Shown in pieces: positions 10,258 to 20,271 of a DNA stretch of 64,000 bases. The stretch is from Cenococcum geophilum 1.58 (Eukaryota > Ascomycota > Dothideomycetes > Gloniales > Gloniaceae), in the NCBI GenBank assembly GCA_001692895.1, contig KV748178.1, positions 1,040,536-1,104,535 on the forward strand, in the 5' to 3' direction. Below the pieces are notes generated by a model. That model saw only the letters and a program-made list of their open reading frames with translations, was not told the DNA's origin and did no database searches. A program made the translations under genes and the position numbers. How positions within the stretch are numbered: position 1 is the first letter of the stretch; each line of letters starts with the position of its first letter.

Positions 10258-12300
10258 TAGAGGTAGCGGTAAAAAGTTTTTGGCCCCCTCTATGCCACTA
10301 AAACGCCACCCAAAACGCCATATAAATAAGCTTAGCGTCCTAATTAGGAAGAAGGTTTAGACGTTTAGGGCCTCTCTAAAAGAAAGCGTAGATAGATAAC
10401 ATTATAATTAACACCTAAGTAGTGTAGATATATACAATATATAGCATTACTTCTTCCGCCTTCCACCTTGTCCTTTAGCTTTTGTACCTGCTTATGCGGC
10501 TATTTAGGCCTAATAAACGTCTTATTAAGTAGTTCTATTAGTAGGCGGCGTTGAGGATTTCGGCGTAGTTCTAGAGGCTTTTTTAGAGGCTGTTCTAGAG
10601 GCGCTAGAGGTAAATCTTGGCTAGGTTCCTGAGGCAGTTTGTAAGTGTCTTATACGGCGAAAATAGCAGCAAGAGTAGCTCTAGCAGCGCTCTTAACTGC
10701 CTTCTTTGGAGTACGCTTCTTCCGTGGCTTTTTTAGCTTTAGCTATAGCTTATTATCGTTATCCTCCTCACCCTTATTAATATCGGATATATCCTCCTAA
10801 TTATACTGCGGAACATAGCGTTCTGGAGGCCCTGCGTGGCGTAGCTTATCCAATAAGCCTTCGCGATACTTATTGCCTCCGTTAAGTCTTATTATCTCCT
10901 CTACGTAGTAAGGGATCCTCTTAATCTACTGCTAAATTCGCCACTGTTCTAAATCTCTCCAAGCTTTATACTAGGCTTTCTTAGCAGGCCTTTAGTGGGT
11001 AAGGGCGCCGCGTTTAGTAGTAACTCTCTTAAGGTGTGGCCACGCTGGCTCTATTATATTTATATTAGGCGAATTACCACACTAAAGAATATGTTGAACC
11101 TCCGCAGCGCTTAGCAAAAGATCGTAATATAGGGCGACGTAAGAGGGAGCTTTATCTTCTTAAATTATCGTATTTAGACAATCCTTTTTATACGCTAAAG
11201 CAAATAGAATAAGCTTAGGCTTAAGGATATAGGTAGCATAGCAATACCAGTTAACTCCTTTACTATTACCTCTTATAAGCTTGCCCTGCCTTTTATCCCA
11301 CTTCTATATAGGCTTCTTACCTCTAAGATTACAAAGTCCTATCCTCCTTATCGCCGTATTAATCTCCTATTCAGCCTTAGTAATAGGTTTAAGCTCGGCA
11401 TTAATTTTAATAAGATCCTCTGTCGCTATAGCTCGTTCGTATTTTATCTTAGGGGTCCAAATATAGCAGGGGCCCTTTCTGTGATATAAAAAGCTACCTT
11501 AGAATATAAACTCTTAATAGCCCTTCTAACGAGACCTTATTATAGACTTAAGAAAGCGTTCTTTTAGTTGCCTTTACACGCGATAACCTTTAAGGCGATA
11601 ACTAAGAATAACGGAAGTTTTATTACTCCAGATAACGTTTATCCAATCCTCTAAAGTCTAGTCCTTATAGCAAATATAGAACTTAAGCCTATCCTTTTTT
11701 ATCTGCGCTGTAAGGCTAGGCTTATAAGTAGGCTTAGTCTTATAGAAGTTCGCCAACTTAAGGATTTGCTATACTAATTTAGCGCTAATATTGGTGTTAA
11801 AAGCAAGTTGTTTAGTGCTTTTTTCTCTGCTATAACGGTTATGATAAACCTTCTTAATAACTTCTTAAATCTTAGCAGACGTATAAATAGTTAGACGACC
11901 CGATCGGGGTGCGTTTTTAAGGTAGATGTTAAGAATTTTACAGCTTTTAGTCTCGTTAAACCCACGTTTATATACTTCCTAAACAACCGATTTAATACGG
12001 GAGACGCTTATACTAGTAGCGGCTTAAATATCGGCATTTATGCTGCCGCAAATCTTTATAGTAAGGGCCTGAGCCCTTATACAAATATTATATAAATTGC
12101 CCATCACGAATAGTAAGATATAATAAGAATTTGGAAGCCTCTAGAGTATAGTGTTAAGGAGAGAGTTGTATATGTAGCAACCCCGCTATACGCGCTAAGC
12201 ATTGGTAAAGTCTAAACTAGGCCTAATATACGCCACACTAGGCTACTAAAGGCTAGCGCGAAACGGGGGTGGGGCTAGGAACTTTTTACCGCTACCTCTG
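10258..12300 (-). mobile_element. Tc1/mariner-superfamily DNA transposon (2,043 bp)
   Basis: The ends are inverted repeats: the left reads TAGAGGTAGCGGTAAAAAGT and the right, inverted, CAGAGGTAGCGGTAAAAAGT. They are flanked by TA at 10256-10257 and 12301-12302, the target duplication of this superfamily. The single coding frame inside (minus strand) is a DD34E transposase. The element is inserted inside the inverted-arm sequence. Confidence 0.9.
10365..12104 (-). pseudogene. Tc1-like DD34E transposase, RIP-inactivated
   Basis: One uninterrupted frame of about 579 codons runs from ATG at 12104 to a stop at 10365-10367. It has roughly 20 internal TAA/TAG stops and no evident frameshift. The amino part resembles the helix-turn-helix region. 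The catalytic core reads EDKAPSYV (second Asp) and, 34 residues later, the Glu of NSPNINIIEPAW, the DDE_3 signature. The protein would cut and paste the element between TA sites. About 180 codons follow the core and are rich in Lys, Pro and Arg, so it is longer than the usual 340-residue Tc1 enzymes. The inserted stops make it non-functional. Confidence 0.88.
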
Positions 12301-12302
12301 TA

Positions 12303-12910
12303 CCGGCTTCGGTGTCCCCCCCCTATATATACACAATACCACACACCTAATTTTACTTTATCTGTAGCTAAGTTAGTATATAGAGCTAGTAGAAAGCAGT
12401 GTAGTATATAGCTAGGGCTTAAGCTATGGCCCACATCAAATTTAGAGCTTAGAGCTTAATTTTAAAGCTATTTTAAACTTCTCTCCCTTACTAAAAGTTG
12501 TAATATCTGTTCTAGATCGTAGTGTTATAGCCTTATTATCTTCCGAATACGTTAAATTGCCTTAGGAGAGCAATCGGCTTAACGGGCGTATATACGCTTA
12601 CTGGCGCCGGCTGCAAGAAGGATTTCAATAAAGGCGCGCTGCTAGTCACCCATATTTGGAGCCATATTAAGGAAGGTGACGGGGTAAAACACTAAGATCT
12701 AGAGGTAATATCACAATTTAGTAAGGGAGAGAAGTTTAGAATAGCTTTAAAATTGAACTCTAAGCTCCGAATTCAATATAGGCCGTAGCTTAAGCCCTAG
12801 CTATATACTACACTGCTTTCTGCTAGCTCTATATACTAACTTAGCTGTAAATAAAGCGAAATTAGGTGTGTGGTGTTGCGCGCGTATAGGGGGGGGAACA
12901 CCGAAGCTAG
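12303..12910. mobile_element. Foldback/MITE-like element, long inverted repeats
   Basis: The 608-bp element consists of two inverted arms of about 230 bp (12303-12535 and 12677-12910) around a spacer of about 140 bp. The ends read CCGGCTTCGGTGTCCCCC and, inverted, CTAGCTTCGGTGTTCCCCC, and TA lies outside each end (12301-12302, 12911-12912). The arms differ mainly by C/T and A/G changes. There is no coding capacity, so it would need a transposase in trans, plausibly of the Tc1 type given the TA sites. It abuts the Tc1 element and shares its TA. Confidence 0.8.
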
Positions 12911-13061
12911 TATAAGCTGTATATTAATTACGCGAAACGCGCTTAATAAAGTCAACTTAAAACCTAGCCTGCGAATATTTTCCCGATAAAGAGAAATAAA
13001 TAACACAAGAATCTTATAATTAAATGGCTAGGGGTTTTGGCGGTTAATACGTGCGTATATA

Positions 13062-15461
13062 CGGAGGTCGCTGTTATAAGTTCTTACACCTTCCTAATTA
13101 GGAAAGTAGCCTTAACCGCCTAATGGCAGAATACTTATTTTATCGCAAATTGATTAAAAGCTGCCCAAAAGGCTTTAAATAAAATGCGATATTAATGCGG
13201 TTAGTTTATTAATTAATTAGCTATATATTTTAAGCGTTGCGAGCTCTATGCGACCGTATAATCCTGCCCTATACTAGCCTCTCTACTAAATCTACGAGCC
13301 CATTTGGTTGAGAAACTACCTCTTATCACTGCCGCCTTCCTAATTGCTTAATATTTGTTTATATAGACTTTATGTATTGTAGAGGCTCTAAAGGCTCTAT
13401 AGAATAATTTATAGGTAGCTCTATTAACTTTTCTCTATTAATTAAGCTACTAGTAGAGGCCCCGCCCTTATCTAGAGGCTCAGTAGAGGTAGTAGTAGAG
13501 TCCTTTTACCTTACTAGCTTCTTTATAGATTAATTAATTATATACCACCTAATATTTACTACTTCGTGTTAACCCTCCTACGGCTACTGCTCTTACTACT
13601 ACCTATCCTACGGCTGCCCAATTTAAGGCTCTATAAAGCTAACTTTAAATATTACCTTCTTAGTGTTTCTGCCCTTTATATTTAGTCAATTTTAAAGCTC
13701 TTACGGCTAAGGAGGAGGAGGCTTAACGGGCGGTAGAGGCTTAAGAGGAGGCTTAAGAGGAGGCTTGAGAGGAGGCTTTTAGGAGGAAGGTTTTTAAGAG
13801 AAAGGTTTTAACTAAGTAGGCGGCTAATTGAGGGCCTATTTAGCTCGACGCCGGCGGCGCTACTTTAGCTTAGGATTATTATATAGAGGCTCGAGATCTA
13901 GAAGTTTATTTAGAAGCTAAGGTCCTATTTATATAAACTCTAAAAGCTCTAGTTCCTGCGGTTTTCTTAATAGAGGCTCTACAGAATTAACTTAATTAAG
14001 CCCTAAAAGCACCTACTGTTATATATAAGCAATTATATTACGTTAATATCGCGCTATGCGCTTTAAAGCCTTTTAATTACAAGTAGAGTCAGCAGCGCCT
14101 TTAATATAGTTATTACCACCTTTATAGCGAATCACCTCTTAAATATATTATAGTATTCGCTTAATCTAAGCTTGAATTCGCCACTGCTTAAGCTCCTCCT
14201 AAGCCTGTTGCTATACCCGTTTAGCTTCTACTTAAGACTTTAGTACTCCCTTTTTTATAGTAACTCGTTTAAGATATATCTAAGCTAGCTTAATTATATT
14301 TAAATTAGGTAAATTACCCAGCCAAATAAGACGCTAGAGGTATGCTGCGTTAAAGTAGATCTGCTAATAATATAATACGTAAGATGGAGCCTTATCCTCT
14401 TGGATAATAGTATCTAGGCGGTTAATTTAATATTTAACGCTAAAAGGAATAAAAATTAGTAGGAGAATCGTCGTTAGATAGCGGTACCAATTAATACCAC
14501 CTTTCTCGCTAGTTCGTTTAAAGGCGCCGTTTGCTTCTATTATGTGGAACTAAGGCTTTCTACCTAGCTTATTACAAAGCCCAAGTTATTATATACCGGT
14601 ATTAAGCTCCTAAGCTCTATAAAGCTCTAGCTTAATTATGTTATTAATTACTTTAAGCTTACGCTTTACGGCCTCCTTTTATATTATAGTCTCTAGCTTC
14701 TATATATAGTAGGGTGACTTTTAATTATATAAAAAGGCGCCCTAAAATATAAACTCTATTCCATTAGGAAAGCGCGGTTAAATTACCTTCTTATTTACCT
14801 TCTTACTAGCTAGGCGCCAAAGCCTATAGCCACCTCTTTAATGGCCTAAAACTACCCCCGTTTTATTAGTCCAGATAATATTTTTCTAATCCTTAATTAT
14901 CTAGTATTAATACCGTAAGGCGAACTGTAGATAAGCTTCTTTTATCTCTGGTAAAAGGCAGGGCTTTCTTATTAGCTTTATCTTGCAATATCTATAGCGG
15001 CAAAGAACTCCCCAGATGGTTTTTGCGGAGTAGCCGTACTTAGCAGCAATATACGCGGAAGACTTCTCTCTTCCATATTAATTGGAGGTAGCTTTCTTAA
15101 TTATTTGTAGTTTAAACTCGCGGGTAATCTTGATCTTTCTTCTGGTATAAGGAGCATTAATAATATAGCCGTCGAGAATTAGAGGACGAGAGATAGGGTC
15201 CTAGCCACAGCTGCGGGCTTTTAAGAAGATATATTGCAAAGTACGACGCTTAATTTAAGTGATATTTTCGATATAGTCGAGAGTTACTTCTATAGCCTTT
15301 ATAGCTAGGGCCTAAGCCCTGGTTGCGAGCTAATAAAAGCCTATTATTAGTAAAGTTGTCGGGTGACAGAGGCAATTAAGGGGTAGAAGTATTCTGCCAT
15401 TAGGCAGTTAAGGCTACTTTCCTAATTAGGAAGGTGTAAGAACTTATAATAGCGACCTTTA
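13062..15461 (-). mobile_element. Second Tc1/mariner-superfamily transposon (2,400 bp)
   Basis: Terminal inverted repeats of about 75 bp include GTAAGAACTTATAA and the word CCTAATTAGGAA next to TTAAGGCTACTTTCC. They are flanked by TA at 13060-13061 and 15462-15463. The left end reads CGGAGGTCGCT and the right, inverted, TAAAGGTCGCT, differing only by transitions. Inside is a minus-strand DD34E transposase relic related to that at 10365-12104. Confidence 0.9.
13540..15355 (-). pseudogene. Tc1-like DD34E transposase relic
   Basis: Minus-strand translation shows an amino-terminal helix-turn-helix block (about 15000-15120), then IIWTNKTG for the first Asp region. QEDKAPSYV (second Asp) is followed after 34 residues by NLPNLNIIK, where the catalytic Glu has become Lys. 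Numerous TAA/TAG stops fall at Gln/Trp positions. A long Ala/Ser/Lys-rich carboxyl extension follows the core, as in the neighbouring element. Start and end are approximate. The lost Glu plus the stops make it inactive. Confidence 0.82.
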
Positions 15462-16426
15462 TAGGCATGTAGTCTTTAACAGACTTTGGTAGAATTTAAT
15501 TAATCTAGTTATAGTAGTATTTTACCGTTTTACATAGTTATATATGGAAAATTAGGGCATATTATAGGCCATAGTATAAATAATAGGTAGGAAATAGGTA
15601 AAAGATATACAGGGGAGGGGGAAGTATTATATTTAAATGCCTATATATAGCTATACACGCCTATATACAGATCCTACTTTATTACGTATTTTAATTTTAT
15701 ATAAAGGCTTAGCTTAATATTTAATATTTAATAAAATATTTAAAATAACTTGGCGGTTTAATATCAATATCAATACGCCCTTATATTGATATTAAATATA
15801 AAATACCTTACTTACTTAAGGTCTAAAATAATTTAAATTTAGTTAAAACTTTTATAATTTATCGCGTTTTATATATTTATATTAGTAGCGGTATAGTATT
15901 CTACTAATTCTAATTATTAAATAAACTAATTAGGATTTTCTATACCTAGTATAGAAAATTACTATTAGCTTAGTTAAGGCGGTAAGCAGAACCAATATTT
16001 TTATAGTAGGTTTTAGCAAGGCAAATTTAACTAATTAGATAACTTTAACTAGTGGTTAATATTTTTAAATTTTTTATATATTATATAACTATATTATAGT
16101 ATTATAATACCTTTTAAATTCTTTTAAATTTTGAGCTTCCTACTATTATATTTTATATATTCGTATTAGGTAGTAATTATTTACCTTTATATTATATCTA
16201 CCTAGCTAGAGTAGGCTGTAAAGGATAGTTCTTATAAAAAAATTATTAGGGAAAGCGCGTTAGCCTTAATATATTTATAGGTTTTCTAGGGCTATATTTT
16301 ATATCCTTTCTACTTAATAAGAAGTTTAAATTATTTAGATCGTATGTTTTATTATATATTATTAATTAAGTTAATAAAGTAAGAACTATTACTATTGTTA
16401 ACAATTATAGGAAGTAGTAGTATATT
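15462..16426. other. AT-rich spacer, no gene seen
   Basis: Mostly decayed AT-rich sequence. About 80-90 bases near 15996-16085 match 26541-26622, the 3' internal region of the gypsy element at 26141-32306. The shared words are AATTAGATAACTTTRACYRG and TGGTTAAN. This suggests a small relic of that family. Confidence 0.5.
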
Positions 16427-16680
16427 AGGAAAATATTTATAGGCTAGGATTTGAGTAGACTTTATTAAGCGCGTTTTGCGTAATTAATGTACGATTAATT
16501 AACTTAATAACTTTAAAAGCTAACTATATATTCCTTAACATATAATTAACCAACTTAATATATTTAAAAGTTAAATAACACGTAGTTAACCAACTTAATA
16601 ACTTTAAAAGCTGACTATATATTCCTTAATATGCAATTAAGGCAATATAATATATTATTTTAAAATTGTATACCAATTAC
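16427..16680 (-). repeat. Right arm of the large inverted repeat
   Basis: Reverse complement of 9998-10257 plus 12911-12985. It contains the same tandem AAGTTGGTTAAC / TTAACTTTTAAATAT units. It lies just upstream of the LINE relic. No target duplication was recognised outside the arms. Confidence 0.65.
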
Positions 16681-16749
16681 GTAAATAAATTTTTACTATT
16701 TTCTTAGCCTATAGTATGTTAGTTTATAATATATTATATATCTAAATAA

Positions 16750-17970
16750 GGCCTTAAACACCTGTAGACTACTTATAGTACTTTAGCTTGCAGATATAGC
16801 TAAAGCATACTTTACTATAGGCTATTACCCACAACTCGGAACATCTATAATGACAATTATTTTATAAAAAGAAGGTAAAGCAGATTACTTAATTCTAGGA
16901 AGCTACCGCCCTATTGCCTTAGAAAGGGTAGTAGCGGACCGTATAGCAGATATGGTAGAGGAATACGCCCTACTACTACAAAGCTAAATAGGGGCAAGAA
17001 AAAACCGCTTAACACTATTAGCACTTACGCTACTCATTACCACTATTAAAACTGCATAGGCGATGCGAAGGGACTTTGTAGTATTAATGCTTAGCCTATA
17101 TATTAGCGGTGCCTATAATAACGTACTGTAAGGGTTATTTTGGCCCTTACTTGGCTGCATCGCCTAGGAGCTCTAAGGGGTAGCCAAGGCCTAGCTAAAG
17201 GCTAGGCTGGGCACCTCCTTATAAGCTCCTTAGGCTTACAGCCCTTTCCCTCCTTATTAGTTCGTCTCTCTTTATATTTAGGCTATTACCTACCCTTATT
17301 ACTATATCGTCCTCTTCTATTAACTCCCTATGTGACTCATACTTGGCTTGCCTACTCCCTACCATACACCCTAGTAATACTGCCTTACACGTACCCTACG
17401 AGCGCCTCCTATATATCCTTAGGGTAAAGGGCTTCCTAGAATGGATTATATAATTTATTTAAGGGCTTATAGGCTAGAAAGAAACGTTGCTAGTACTTAG
17501 CGGATACTAAAGCCCCCCTATTACAGTTGCAATAGAAATACTATAAGAATTACCCCTCTTACCTATACTCTTACTTTTCTTTATAAGTAACATGCTTAAC
17601 TCCTTTAAAAAGGGGGCAACCTAAGGAAGAGGCTTTATTAACGATATAAACCTAATTATATATAGGCTAATAGCTATAGAGAAAGCCTATAATACCTATA
17701 TAGAATAGGAAAGATAATATAGAGTCTAATTCTTACCGGAGAAATACTAGCTAATCCATTTTATAAGAAAACGTAACTAATCTGCAGATCTTTAGTATAT
17801 AATCTATATTTAAGGCTTTAGGGGTTAACAAGTTTAAGGCCTAAAGGTATTAGGAGTATAGGTAGATAGTAAGCTTTGGTGGAGCGTATATGCGTTATAT
17901 GCGGTCTATAAGGGCTAAGTATAGTATATTACTATATCTAGGATTGTTAATTCTATATAGGGTCCATACT
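16750..17970 (+). pseudogene. LINE (non-LTR retrotransposon) reverse-transcriptase relic
   Basis: The plus-strand frame reads the classical LINE RT order: a KADYLILGSYRPIAL block near 16870-16925, a VADRIADMVEE block, GARKNRLTL near 16990, and SGAYNNV at about 17105-17125. It continues after the solo LTR with the catalytic box Phe-Ile-Asn-Asp (FADD expected) at 17634-17645, then VLGV near 17845. The 5' ORF1/endonuclease part and the 3' end are missing. It runs into a copia fragment near 17970. Stops are TAA/TAG. The enzyme would copy the element RNA at a nicked target. Confidence 0.85.
17127..17389. repeat. Solo LTR inside the LINE relic
   Basis: The 263-bp segment starts TGTAAGG and ends CCTTACA, and is flanked by a perfect 5-bp duplication, CGTAC, at 17122-17126 and 17390-17394. 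The LINE reading resumes directly after it. This is the signature of an LTR retrotransposon insertion reduced by LTR-LTR recombination. The family is not represented elsewhere in the window as far as I can see. Confidence 0.85.
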
Positions 17971-19800
17971 TCTAGGGATTTAGGCCTTACTATAATTTTA
18001 TACAAGCCATTAAGCTTATCTCTTCTAGTTTTGTAGGAGCACTAGAAGTAGACCTTATTTAGAAAGAATTAAAGAATAAAGATGCCCCATCCATTATTAA
18101 CCTAATTAAGGAATTTAAGGAGTACTACCATATGCAGTAAGTATCGTCTATATTAACTGCCAATAACTCTATATTTATAACCCTTTAAAACAATTCCAAT
18201 TTAGATTCTAACGGTAATTCCAATTCTAACAGCAATTTAAATTTAAATTTAAGATAGCATAAGGAATGCATATACGGCCTCGTACATTGGTTTAATAAAT
18301 GCTACTACATTGCTAAGTATAAGCGCCCTTAAAGATGGAGATCAAGGGCAGATATCTAGAAGAAAGTAGATAAAACAATCTTATCTACATCTTGGATTAA
18401 ATATATTGTTAACTATATCTAAAAAGAGAATAGGAAGTAAAGGAGAACATAGAATTTACAATTAATTTCAATTCTAAAACCCTAGCTTCTACTAAACTAA
18501 CTAGCCATACTACCGTGTTTAGTACTAGTTAAATTCTATTTAAACTCCAGAACACCTAGATACTTAACTCTAGCGTAGATACCCACGTTTATAATAATAA
18601 AAAAGACTTTACCTTCTTATACCTAGTAGTAGAAGACGACTACCTAATTGCTGCAGAAATTTAAAAAAAAAATACAAGCTTATGAAATAGTGACTATTAC
18701 TGTTAATATACCTATAGGAAAGTTAAAAATAAAGCTATCCTATATAGCACTTTTAAGAGCTGCTGATAACGATGTCTATTTTAACTCTAGACGAAATATA
18801 CTATATCGTTTAGTAATTGGCGAAACAGTCTACTATACAAAATGACTAGGGGGCTACTAGGCACTAATGTATAGAGAGCCTATAAATACCCTAGACTTAA
18901 CTTAATTAACGTTCTTAACCTCTAAGAGATACTAGCCTAGCCGTATAGCCTATAAACTAGTCAGAGCCATAGCTATAAGATAGTATAAAATACTTAGCCA
19001 TATAGGACCTAATGCTATTACGCAGCTTTTTAGGTATATTATTGGCGTAAAGCTAACCGAATTTAAAACTAATACATAAGCACCGCTTAAAATCAAATAT
19101 AAAGTTTACTTATTAGCAAAGCACACGCGGTGGATCTCCTAGGGACGGGAACATAAATTTCTAGCCACTTAACCATTTAAACGGCTAGCATTTAATATTA
19201 TCTACCTTGGAGTACCAGGATATAACGGTAATAGATATATTATACATTTCTATTGCACGTATTCTAAATTTAACTTTATATATACCGCCAAGAATAAAAA
19301 TAAAGCTACTGTCCTACTTACCATTTATAAGACTTACCGTTTAATTAAAATATAATTCTACTAAAATATTACCTTCTTCTAAAGTAATAATAAATAAGCA
19401 TTTAGGTAAACGGAAGATACCTTAGAGACGTAGTATATAGATAAAGGCATTACCTTTAAATGCTAAGCACTATATACTGAAGAATAAAATAGTAGAGCAG
19501 AATAATCTAGACGAACCCTTATAGAACGATTAAGATTTATACAGCTAAAAGCATTTTTACCTCCATTTTTAGGACTAGAAGCTTTCCTTACTACTAGCTA
19601 TACACTTAATTAAACACCAAATAAGTAACTAGGGTGGAAAACTTTGTATAAGGTCGCCTACGGCAAGCTGCCATTACTTACCTATATATATAAATACGGT
19701 TGCAAGACCTATACGCTAAATAAATAAGTTAGAAAGGGAGACAAGCTAGCTCCTTATATATTAATTAAACACCTAGTATTACGGCACTAGCCTAACGCGT
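17970..19800 (+). pseudogene. Ty1/copia fragment: gag, protease and integrase, no RT
   Basis: Translation gives a Gag tail (KELKNKDAPSIINLIKEF), then a Cys/His-containing block near 18265-18310. The protease site near 18578 reads Asp-Thr-His-Val. A GAG-pre-integrase block (LSHIGPNAITQL) lies near 18995, and an integrase core spans about 19170-19660. There is no RT or RNase H, and no 5' LTR was found. The frame shifts at a run of ten A at 18663-18672. The readable piece 18648-18845 lies just after that run. The left boundary with the LINE relic is approximate. Confidence 0.75.
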
Positions 19801-19818
19801 TGTTATAACTACGCGTAT

Positions 19819-19981
19819 TGTTAGATAATCTGTATTCTCGGTGGCGTAGGACGTGCACTGGTCACGTGCACTGGTCACGTGTATTGTAAATATCTTCGTC
19901 TAAGCCTAGGGGCCAACCATTAAGATTATCAATCAATCAACCCATTTCATTAATGAATAGCTCTATATGAGTTATCTGACA
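19819..19981 (+). repeat. 5' LTR of the copia element
   Basis: It starts TGTTAGATAATC and ends CTGACA. It contains two direct copies of CACGTGCACTGGT near 19860-19885, each with the palindrome CACGTG, possible bHLH-type binding sites. The 3' LTR has the same arrangement with transitions. It differs from the 3' LTR also by the absence of about 10 bp (GGGCCCTAGGT region). Confidence 0.85.
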
Positions 19982-20271
19982 GTTATAAGCCCGGTCCGCC
20001 GACATAAGAAGCTATTCAGCTATTACTCAATTATTTGAAGAAATTCTACCTTATCGTTAGACTCTGACACCTTATCGTCACAAGACGACCCTAATCGAAA
20101 TCCTACCTTAATTGTCACAGGACGAGATTCCACGAGATTCCACGAGATTTTACCTTAATCGTTAAAGGACGATCCTGCGATAAGGACGATCCTGCGACAA
20201 GGACGATCCTAACGACAAGGACGATCCTGACAACAAATTCCATCTTAATTTCTCCTTTGCCTATCAGTTAA

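Noticed and set aside
12246-12434. 62-codon minus-strand frame
   Set aside because: Crosses the Tc1 end and the foldback arm, both non-coding terminal sequences.
18648-18845. Stand-alone 65-codon gene
   Set aside because: It is the continuation of the copia protease/pre-integrase region after a frameshift at a run of ten A, not a separate gene.
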